Positions 1 to 5,686 of a stretch of DNA of 5,686 bases are shown piece after piece. A model generated the notes under the pieces. The model was not told the DNA's origin. It worked only from the letters and a program-made list of their open reading frames with translations, and searched no databases. A program made the position numbers and the translations under genes. Each line of letters opens with the position of its first letter. The first letter of the stretch is position 1. The DNA comes from Flavobacteriales bacterium (GTDB lineage: Bacteria; Bacteroidota; Bacteroidia; Flavobacteriales; BACL11): positions 1 through 5,686 of the forward strand of contig NYTT01000053.1 in assembly GCA_002683775.1 (NCBI GenBank), given 5' to 3'.

Positions 1-1835
1 CACATAACACAGCTAGAGGTTATATGAAAACATCACCAGATTGTACTAAATTAATATCTTTATTATATGATGAAGATATTATAGATATTTTCGATTTTGA
101 TGCTTCGGGAGGTACATTAAATAATTTTACATCCATTACTGGTAAGACATTTGATGTTGGACCATATGGGTTAGAATTTTCTTCAGACTCTTCTAAATTT
201 TACATTTCAGATGGTGCTGGTGAAAAACTATATCAATACAACCTTTCATTTACAGCGGGAACAGATATTTTAGATAATGAAATAGAAATAGCTAATATAA
301 GTGGTAGTAGTTTAGGTGCGTTACAGATGGGACCTGACGAAAAAATTTATTTAGCAGATTTAGGGTCATCTAACCTACATATGATACATAACCCTAATGG
401 TTTAGGGGTACAGTGTAATTTTCAGGAAAATGGATTTTCTTTAAGTAGTAGTACAATTACGGGTACGTCATCTAATTGGGGGTTACCTAACATTATTACA
501 GATAAAGCCATTACGTGTGATAGATACGTATATATATCACCTAAAAATAGAGTCAACTTTAATTTCAATTTATTAGTTAACAATGTTAACAATGTAATTA
601 TACCTAAAAAATTATCTTACTATGGTGAGATTTATAAATACGATCAAACTAGTAATCAGTTCTCAACCTCAGCGTTACAAACATTTAATATAAGTTATAA
701 TAGTTTAAGTTCTAACACTGAAAATTCTATGTTGATTTCTACTAACAAAATTGGTGAGGGTGAGTTTATTATTAAATCTTATTGGGATTACGATGTGAAT
801 ACGTTAATAGCTAAACAACAAAATGTTAGAAGAAATAGTGTTAACACCTATAAACGTGGTGACTTATATGGTTTATACGTACCTGAAACAGATTGGTATT
901 TTATAAACATGTTGGAAGCTAGTCAACCTTTATTTAATAGTAGTGTTGTACCACCAGCAAAAACAATTAATTCTTTATCGGTTTCTTCTGTCGTTACAGT
1001 ATCTGGTGTATCAACTTATAATATACAAGGGTTATCCGACCCAATAGTATCTTACAATGGTGGGATTTTAGCTAAAGATATGGAATATAGGGCTATATTA
1101 TCTCCAACAGGTTCAACAACAGGAACAAGTGTATTTACACCTTATATAGAATTATTATTCGAACCACTTCCTGATCAAATATTAACATATGCGTATGTTA
1201 AAGAAGGTAATGTTAATGACTTAATTGCTGATTTATATACTGTGGGGGAGACAATAAAAAGTGGTGCGACTGGTACTCAATTAGATACTGATAGGGTTTT
1301 TTATAATACCACACAAGGAAAATATGAATATTATTTGATTAGTCCATCGAGTAGTGATGTCATATTAAGTATAAATGGTTCTATGTTAGCTAGAAATATA
1401 GAATACTTCCAGTCTTTCTCAAACTCTAGAAGAATCATTTTAGAAGAACCTTTAAACCCAGGTGATGTAGTAGAGGCGTTTTACGTACCTACTAACGCAA
1501 TAAATGGTGGGATTGATACTAATTCGCCACAAATAAGTTGGTCTATTGACACAGCACCTTTAACTACAAGTGGTAAATTTATTGTTCAGTTCACTGATGT
1601 GGATGACATAGATTTTGAAAATGTAGAATATTCGGAAGTTGTGGATTATGTTGTAGGTCAAAAAACATATAGTAAGATAATAACATTGACAAATGCTAAA
1701 GCAGGTTCTAAATTTATCTACAGAGTAGTCAACCAAAAATTTTATACACCTATAATTGGGAATATTATTTATAGTGTAAAATATAGCTTTATTAATAAAG
1801 TTGAGGTTTTAAACAATAGTGGGGATAATTATTAA
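1..1835 (+). CDS. Mosaic phage tail/baseplate-type protein with a Bacteroidetes-type beta-propeller end (5' partial)
   Basis: The frame is open to the left edge (first full codon at 3). The residues before the ATG at 24 read HNTARGY and run into MKTSPDCTKL, completing a propeller strand, so that ATG is internal and the true start lies upstream. Numbering from that Met, residues 1-160 hold three blade-like repeats (SPDCTK at 4-9, SSDSSK at 53-58, GPDEK at 103-107), then a 'CNFQENG' stretch and GLPNIITD ending at 160. From memory, this is the end of a propeller common in flavobacterial secreted proteins with type IX sorting domains. Residues ~165-320 are unassigned. Residues ~336-392 and ~434-488 are a tandem pair of beta-modules like those in phage tail proteins. 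The last ~100 residues look beta-rich, possibly Ig/FN3-like. No signal peptide or membrane segment is visible in this part. The role is inferred to be a virion surface or tail structural protein, possibly host-contacting. An extracellular contractile injection component or host adhesin is the alternative. Confidence 0.72.
   Translation, partial: HNTARGYMKTSPDCTKLISLLYDEDIIDIFDFDASGGTLNNFTSITGKTFDVGPYGLEFSSDSSKFYISDGAGEKLYQYNLSFTAGTDILDNEIEIANISGSSLGALQMGPDEKIYLADLGSSNLHMIHNPNGLGVQCNFQENGFSLSSSTITGTSSNWGLPNIITDKAITCDRYVYISPKNRVNFNFNLLVNNVNNVIIPKKLSYYGEIYKYDQTSNQFSTSALQTFNISYNSLSSNTENSMLISTNKIGEGEFIIKSYWDYDVNTLIAKQQNVRRNSVNTYKRGDLYGLYVPETDWYFINMLEASQPLFNSSVVPPAKTINSLSVSSVVTVSGVSTYNIQGLSDPIVSYNGGILAKDMEYRAILSPTGSTTGTSVFTPYIELLFEPLPDQILTYAYVKEGNVNDLIADLYTVGETIKSGATGTQLDTDRVFYNTTQGKYEYYLISPSSSDVILSINGSMLARNIEYFQSFSNSRRIILEEPLNPGDVVEAFYVPTNAINGGIDTNSPQISWSIDTAPLTTSGKFIVQFTDVDDIDFENVEYSEVVDYVVGQKTYSKIITLTNAKAGSKFIYRVVNQKFYTPIIGNIIYSVKYSFINKVEVLNNSGDNY
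576..593 (+). repeat. Perfect 9-nt tandem direct repeat (GTTAACAAT x2)
   Basis: GTTAACAAT occurs twice back to back at 576-584 and 585-593, followed by a partial third copy (GTAA). In frame it encodes VNN-VNN-V, so it is a codon-preserving micro-duplication inside the first gene. It may be slippage or chance in AT-rich coding DNA, and no function is implied. Confidence 0.5.
1029..1487 (+). repeat. Two tandem divergent beta-modules within the first gene
   Basis: This is a protein-level repeat. Unit 1 (nt ~1029-1199, residues ~336-392 from the Met at 24) reads DPIVSYNGGILAKDMEY, then IELLFEPLPDQ and AYV. Unit 2 (nt ~1323-1487, residues ~434-488) reads DVILSINGSMLARNIEY, then IILEEPLNPGD and FYV. 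Shared positions are an S.NG turn, LA followed by a basic residue, EY, an I.L.EPL strand and a terminal YV. The layout resembles the 'NG..L..g.DY....I.l......GD.I.v.Y' pattern often seen in phage tail and fibre proteins (family knowledge from memory). The DNA copies have diverged too far for recent recombination. Confidence 0.6.
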
Positions 1836-1838
1836 ATA

Positions 1839-1865
1839 TTATAATAATCTGCATATTTATTATAA
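1839..1865. other. AT-only inverted repeat in the intergenic gap (possible weak hairpin)
   Basis: TTATAATAA at 1839-1847 is the exact reverse complement of TTATTATAA at 1857-1865, with a 9-nt loop between. One mismatch outside the stem is followed by two more pairs. It begins just after the stop of the first gene and ends 14 nt before the next start. It lacks G-C pairs and has no T-tract directly after it, so it is a poor intrinsic terminator. It could be an RNA processing or regulatory hairpin, or chance in a sequence this rich in A and T. Confidence 0.22.
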
Positions 1866-1879
1866 AATAAAAGAAAGTA
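1866..1879 (+). promoter_or_regulatory. A-rich translation leader without a clear Shine-Dalgarno
   Basis: The bases just before the ATG at 1880 are almost all A with scattered G (AAAGAAAG lies a few bases upstream) and contain no GGAGG-like core. Bacteroidetes genes commonly start with A-rich leaders rather than strong Shine-Dalgarno pairing. The start is supported by the paralogue at 4131, whose conserved N-terminal module begins at the same distance from its Met. Confidence 0.4.
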
Positions 1880-4120
1880 ATGAGTTATATAAATAAACAA
1901 AGTACTACCTTAGTCAGGGTAAAGTTAACCGATATAGGTCGAGAACAGTTGTCCAAAGGACAATTAACGTTCAATAACTATATGATTGGTGATTCTGAAG
2001 TTGACTATAATTATGTTAAGGGGTGGTCACAATTCGCACCTACCGTACTTGGAGGAGCATCAACTGGTGAATTTTTATTTCCGGAGGCAGATGGTAACAC
2101 AGTTAGAAACATTTTTTCTAAAGTACTTAGACCAAAAGACGATAACCCATTCTTATCTACATTTTTATTAAATCAAAGTAACGAATTTTTATTCCCTTTA
2201 AATCAACAAAGTAATATACAACTTATAAAGGGATTAGTAACAAATGAAGCGGCAGATAGAGGGTTTTTCTCTGGGTCTTCAGTAGATGTTGGTTTATCTG
2301 CACAAACTTCTACTAAATTTATTAAGGAGAGTGGTACTGTGGATTTATCTAAGTTTGATGGTTCAGTAGATTTGACACCATATACACAAGGTGAATTAGT
2401 ATTGGACACTGCTCTTACTGCAACAAGTGTAAATGATTATATAGTTTTTAGGTTCTCAAACCCAACACTAGGTAATAACACTGGTGATACAATGACGGCA
2501 GCAACCGTTAACACTTTCTACAATATAACAGAAATATCTGGTACAACAATTAAAGTTGATAGGGTATTACCTACATTAAGTGCATATTCAGGAACTATTA
2601 TAACATATTATACAATACCGGGTGGTGATGAACCATCAGATAATTATTATGGGTTAAGTTCATTAGCGGCTTATTGGAATACGGGAACACTATCATTTGA
2701 TAGTAGTTGTGATATTTGTGTAGAAAACGTACCGGTGTGGAATATGAATAACGTTTGGGTTGAAAATTTAGCTGGACAATATAAAGATTCCCCTATCAAT
2801 TATCATGATCATAATTTATTTGGTTCAGAACAATTTGCTGGGACTAAACAATATTTAGGGTATAACGATACCTTAACCGTATCAACCACAGGAACTAAAT
2901 TAGATTCTATTAGTTATATGGATCCATTCCAAAAAGGAATTTGTGTATTACATTATACTAATAGTTGTATATCTAATTTTTATGGGGAACAATTTTATAT
3001 AGATGAAGACACTGGTAAGTTATTAAGTTTAGATATTCCTGTAATGTGGCACAGAAGAAATGATGTTGGGACAGGTAGTGGTACTACATTGGGTATGAGA
3101 TTTGTGTCGGATACAATTTTAAAAACAACTGCCACTAATAACGATATAGAATATTATGATTTAATTGAATTTAGTGGTATGTCTGTTACACCTACACTAC
3201 CATTGGTAGTTGGTAGAGTATATCCACAACTAAAAATAGTTGTTATAGATAATGAAGAATTGTTGGCGGCTATGTCATATAAGTCTAATAGGAATTATAC
3301 GTTACCTGATTTGACTGGTGAGTTAATTACATCAGTAGACGGTAATTGTACTGGAACATTAAAGGCTGGTGAAAGTTTATTTATGACATATTGGTTATCA
3401 AACAATGGTACAGGAAGTACAGGTACAACAACTGTGACTACACCAACACTACCATCTCAGAGATACACAGTATTAGACAATACAACAAATTCAGATAAAG
3501 ACGTACAATTTAGAGTTAATAATTTAGGTCAATTACCTTATATGAGAAAACGTGAATCAGTTGATTACGATGGTTATGGATTCTTTGCAGATAATTTTAA
3601 ACTATTGGCTCAAGTAGTAGATAAAAACTTAGTTAGTAGACCAGACCCATCTAAATGGAGGGTTATTGATTTTACTTCTACTAAAATAACTGATGTTTCG
3701 GGAGAGACAATAAACCCTATTTTATTTGAGAATCAAAACCCTAACACTACGGGATTTATTTTAACTGGTGGTGATTATGGTGCGGCATCTGCAACGACAT
3801 TTAGTTTGGGTGATGAATTAGATATGTCATCGGCACTTAATTACGGTAAAATGACTTTTGGTGATGAGAGACTATTTTATGGTAATATAAGAACACACAT
3901 AGGTGCAACAATATATAAAACACTATTTAATATTAATATAGATGGTGCAACTATATCAAGTACTAGTAACCCAACATTTGGATTTGGAGATGATAGATAT
4001 GTTAGTGAAATTGGGATATTAGATAATAATCAGAATTTAGTTCTTGTGGGTAAACTATCTAGACCAATTAAATTGGCTAATACAACTACTGCTTCATTAG
4101 AATTAACAATAGACTTTTAA
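1880..4120 (+). CDS. Virion structural protein, likely tail/baseplate-associated (longer paralogue, 746 aa)
   Basis: This complete gene encodes 746 residues with no signal peptide or membrane segment, rich in Thr, Ser, Asn and Gly. The N-terminal module has R13, LT at 16-17, GRE at 20-22, K26 and GDS at 37-39 with Y43. The pattern recalls the 'LT..G...L....' starts of phage tail-fibre and collar proteins. Residues ~150-260 look like an inserted beta-rich domain. Next come C277/C280 (CDIC), an NYHDHN stretch with H309 and H311, and YTNSCISNFYGE at 359-370. GK at 379-380 leads to IPVMWHR at 386-392. A strand GRVYPQLKIVVIDN begins at G445, and a Gly/Thr linker spans ~508-525. The C-terminus has SEIGILD at 709-715 and VGK at 723-725. 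The next gene shares the conserved modules. I infer a structural role from this architecture and context, since no named gene is recognised. The His and Cys residues are too sparse to claim a metal site. It lies 44 nt after the upstream stop and 10 nt before the next gene, so co-transcription is likely. Confidence 0.7.
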   Translation: MSYINKQSTTLVRVKLTDIGREQLSKGQLTFNNYMIGDSEVDYNYVKGWSQFAPTVLGGASTGEFLFPEADGNTVRNIFSKVLRPKDDNPFLSTFLLNQSNEFLFPLNQQSNIQLIKGLVTNEAADRGFFSGSSVDVGLSAQTSTKFIKESGTVDLSKFDGSVDLTPYTQGELVLDTALTATSVNDYIVFRFSNPTLGNNTGDTMTAATVNTFYNITEISGTTIKVDRVLPTLSAYSGTIITYYTIPGGDEPSDNYYGLSSLAAYWNTGTLSFDSSCDICVENVPVWNMNNVWVENLAGQYKDSPINYHDHNLFGSEQFAGTKQYLGYNDTLTVSTTGTKLDSISYMDPFQKGICVLHYTNSCISNFYGEQFYIDEDTGKLLSLDIPVMWHRRNDVGTGSGTTLGMRFVSDTILKTTATNNDIEYYDLIEFSGMSVTPTLPLVVGRVYPQLKIVVIDNEELLAAMSYKSNRNYTLPDLTGELITSVDGNCTGTLKAGESLFMTYWLSNNGTGSTGTTTVTTPTLPSQRYTVLDNTTNSDKDVQFRVNNLGQLPYMRKRESVDYDGYGFFADNFKLLAQVVDKNLVSRPDPSKWRVIDFTSTKITDVSGETINPILFENQNPNTTGFILTGGDYGAASATTFSLGDELDMSSALNYGKMTFGDERLFYGNIRTHIGATIYKTLFNINIDGATISSTSNPTFGFGDDRYVSEIGILDNNQNLVLVGKLSRPIKLANTTTASLELTIDF

Positions 4121-4130
4121 ATAAAAAAAA
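4121..4130 (+). promoter_or_regulatory. 10-nt A-rich spacer serving as translation leader
   Basis: The spacer between the TAA at 4118-4120 and the ATG at 4131 is ATAAAAAAAA, with no Shine-Dalgarno sequence. Such a short poly-A spacer fits translational coupling from the upstream paralogue or A-rich Bacteroidetes-type initiation. The run of eight As joins the A of the ATG, so it is also a slippage-prone tract. Confidence 0.45.
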
Positions 4131-5429
4131 ATGGGATTTCAAGCGAGCGCAACTTCAGTAACGATAAGAGCTAGATTAACAAAATTAGGTAGGGAAGAAA
4201 TATTAAAAAAAAATAATTCTATCTTTTCACATTTTATTTTAGGTGACTCTGATGCTAACTATTATACTAGCGAACCATTACCTACAGGTACGGTACCTGT
4301 TAATAGTGGTAATTTAGCGTTTATTACTGGTAGTAGTAGTGATAATATTGCGTCAGGTGTTGGAGTTAATAGTAAATTATATAGAACTATTAGTCCAAGG
4401 ACACAAAAAAAAGTGGAACCCAATTCAACTACTATAACACCAATTACTAGACAAATAGGTGAGACAACTGTTAGTGGTAGTAATTTAACTTACCTTACAA
4501 TTAGTAAAAGTGCAACAACTAGTGAATTTACAAACTTATTTAGAAGTTTAAGTTTACCACTGAATAGTGCAAATATTTATAATTTTACTACTGCATTAAC
4601 AGTAGATGGTGGATGGTCTGAAACCCCATTTAGTAGTTTAGGTAATAGTAATGTATTATTATCTGTAATTGATAATGATCAATATGGTGAATTAATAGAT
4701 GGTAAATCTATAAAAATGACATTACCAGTTTATACGGGTTACACTAGTGGTGGGACAGCAACTGGATCAACAACATATACACTATATAGTACATTCCCCA
4801 AAACAAATAAACCTAATACGGTTATAGACTCACAATATAAAGATACTAGTATATATCCAAACTCATTGTTTGGTAACCAAATAAATGTTTCATATTTAGT
4901 CTCTGATGACATTCAAAAACCTAATAATGATGCTACTAAAAGTTGGTCTACTGGTTACGATAGTTACAAACCATTTAGTCAAGGTGGTAAGGAAACTATA
5001 AATGTTGAAACAATAGCTTCAACAGGAATAAATTCAGATAAAATTGCGGGTGTCGCATATTTAGATAAAGGTATTATTGCAATTACTGATCAAACAATTG
5101 TTGATAATATCGCAACTAATTTTAGTGGGGACCCATCAACTAATACAATTAATGATAGTTTAGGACTTTACTTTTATAGTGCTGACAGTTATAATACAGT
5201 TATCGATAGTGTACAAAATGATGTGGTACAAGATATCGTTTGTGTTGCAGGTGTTGGACAATTTTATAGTACTCAAAATAACACATTCGATATTAATGAT
5301 AATGTTAGAATTAGTGAGATTGCAATCACAGACGGTTCAAACAATGTTTTAGCAATAGGTAAGACAGATAGACACGTTATAAAAACTAAAAATGAGATGA
5401 TCATTTTTAATGTACAGATTGTAATATAA
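4131..5429 (+). CDS. Virion structural protein, likely tail/baseplate-associated (shorter paralogue, 432 aa)
   Basis: This complete gene encodes 432 residues and is a shorter relative of the upstream protein. The N-terminal module aligns in register: R13, LT at 16-17, GRE at 20-22, K26, then GDS at 38-40 and Y44 after a one-residue insertion. In the core, GKSIKMTLPV at 191-200 matches GKLLSLDIPV of the longer protein without gaps. The strand GVAYLDKGIIAITD begins at G307 and matches GRVYPQLKIVVID with one extra residue. The C-terminus has SEIAITD at 395-401 and IGK at 409-411. Not seen in the longer copy are DDIQKP at 259-264, SWSTGY at 271-276 and KPFSQGGKE at 280-288, which look like a conserved surface or assembly motif. 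The large inserted domain and the Cys/His stretches of the longer copy are absent. No signal peptide or membrane segment is visible. The role is inferred from context, and a decoration, tail or baseplate protein are all possible. The gene is rich in Ser AGT and Gly GGT codons. Confidence 0.7.
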   Translation: MGFQASATSVTIRARLTKLGREEILKKNNSIFSHFILGDSDANYYTSEPLPTGTVPVNSGNLAFITGSSSDNIASGVGVNSKLYRTISPRTQKKVEPNSTTITPITRQIGETTVSGSNLTYLTISKSATTSEFTNLFRSLSLPLNSANIYNFTTALTVDGGWSETPFSSLGNSNVLLSVIDNDQYGELIDGKSIKMTLPVYTGYTSGGTATGSTTYTLYSTFPKTNKPNTVIDSQYKDTSIYPNSLFGNQINVSYLVSDDIQKPNNDATKSWSTGYDSYKPFSQGGKETINVETIASTGINSDKIAGVAYLDKGIIAITDQTIVDNIATNFSGDPSTNTINDSLGLYFYSADSYNTVIDSVQNDVVQDIVCVAGVGQFYSTQNNTFDINDNVRISEIAITDGSNNVLAIGKTDRHVIKTKNEMIIFNVQIVI

Positions 5430-5449
5430 TAAAGAGTAAAGTTTTTAGT

Positions 5450-5686
5450 ATGAGTAGAATTTTAGGGTTAGATGTATCTACCAAGACCATTGGTATTTCA
5501 TTGTTTGAAGATTTTGGAGATAATGGTAAATTACAGTTATTGACACACATAACTCCGGTAGTAAAACCAAAACCAGAAACTAGTATAGAGTTATTAATTA
5601 AAAAGGCGGATATATTTCAAGTTGATTTTTTAGAGAAATATAGTGATATTGAAATTGATAGGGTAGTGATTGAAGAACCATTAGTG
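5450..5686 (+). CDS. RuvC-like (RNase H fold) Holliday-junction resolvase, 3' partial
   Basis: An ATG at 5450 opens a frame that runs off the right edge, giving 79 visible residues. It starts MSRILGLDVSTKTIGISLFED, a first RNase H-fold strand with the expected catalytic Asp at D8 and a following S-T. The second motif, IDRVVIEEPLV (69-79), places E75/E76 where RuvC-type enzymes carry their second acidic residue (Asp7 and Glu66 in E. coli RuvC). The C-terminal Asp cluster would lie outside the window. Enzymes of this family bind branched DNA with two metal ions and nick it. In phages they resolve recombination or replication branches before packaging. The gene starts 20 nt after the structural paralogue in the same direction, so it probably shares its transcript. 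No in-frame ATG lies in the gap, and the conserved strand starts at residue 4, which supports this start. Other RNase H-fold nucleases remain possible until the rest is seen. Confidence 0.8.
   Translation, partial: MSRILGLDVSTKTIGISLFEDFGDNGKLQLLTHITPVVKPKPETSIELLIKKADIFQVDFLEKYSDIEIDRVVIEEPLV

Noticed and set aside
300..450. Clusters of AGT/GGT triplets resembling a short tandem repeat
   Set aside because: They are ordinary Ser AGT and Gly GGT codons, spread over all the structural genes, and do not form a regular array.
1840..1845. TATAAT resembling a sigma-70 -10 box
   Set aside because: No TTGACA-like -35 lies at a suitable distance, and TATAAT is expected often by chance in AT-rich DNA. 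Bacteroidetes hosts also use a different -7 consensus (TAnnTTTG), which is not seen in the gap.
1861..1869. TATAAAATA as a T4-type late promoter
   Set aside because: It has one extra A compared with TATAAATA and lies 10 nt before the ATG, which would leave almost no leader. It is kept only as a weak note in the findings.
1986..2171. 61-residue + strand open frame
   Set aside because: It lies wholly inside the 746-residue gene in another frame, has no leader and shows no recognisable protein pattern.
2203..2409. 68-residue - strand open frame
   Set aside because: It is antisense within the 746-residue gene, which has clear paralogue support. The antisense product shows no recognisable motif.
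5430..5449. Possible terminator between the 432-residue gene and the resolvase
   Set aside because: The 20-nt gap has a short T run but no inverted repeat before it, so read-through is more likely.

Overview
The window is AT-rich (roughly a third G+C, judged by eye) and almost fully coding on the + strand. It holds four genes in one direction: a 5'-truncated gene (to 1835), two complete genes (1880-4120 and 4131-5429) and a 3'-truncated gene (from 5450). Gaps between genes are 44, 10 and 20 nt. All three visible stop codons are TAA, and nothing suggests a recoded genetic code. The leaders are A-rich with no clear Shine-Dalgarno sequence, as is common in Bacteroidetes (Flavobacteriia and relatives) and their phages. 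I read the window as part of the structural-gene region of a large tailed phage, or a prophage, of a Bacteroidetes host. An uncultured marine or aquatic myovirus-like phage is plausible, but the sequence does not prove it.

Region 1 (1-1835) is the C-terminal part of a large mosaic protein. Its first ~160 visible residues are the last blades of a Bacteroidetes-type beta-propeller, of the kind found in host surface and gliding-motility-associated secreted proteins. After that come modules typical of phage tail or baseplate proteins, including a tandem pair of 'NG..LA...EY ... EPL...(A)YV' beta-modules. The open frame runs off the left edge, so the ATG at 24 is an internal methionine.

Region 2 (1880-5429) holds two divergent paralogues of 746 and 432 residues. 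They share an N-terminal 'R..LT..GRE...K ... GDS...Y' module, a core 'GK......PV' strand, a 'G..Y....I..I.D' strand and a C-terminal 'SEI.I.D ... GK' module. They differ greatly in the middle. They look like virion structural proteins, probably of the tail or baseplate periphery, made by an old duplication followed by insertion or loss of central domains.

Region 3 (5450-5686) is the first 79 codons of a RuvC/RNase H-fold Holliday-junction resolvase-like nuclease, with the first catalytic Asp and an 'IEE' second motif visible. It follows the structural genes after only 20 nt, so virion assembly genes and a DNA-processing enzyme are probably co-transcribed. No tRNA, CRISPR array, insertion sequence, convincing promoter or strong terminator was seen. 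The only candidate non-coding structure is a weak all-AT inverted repeat in the 44-nt gap at 1836-1879.
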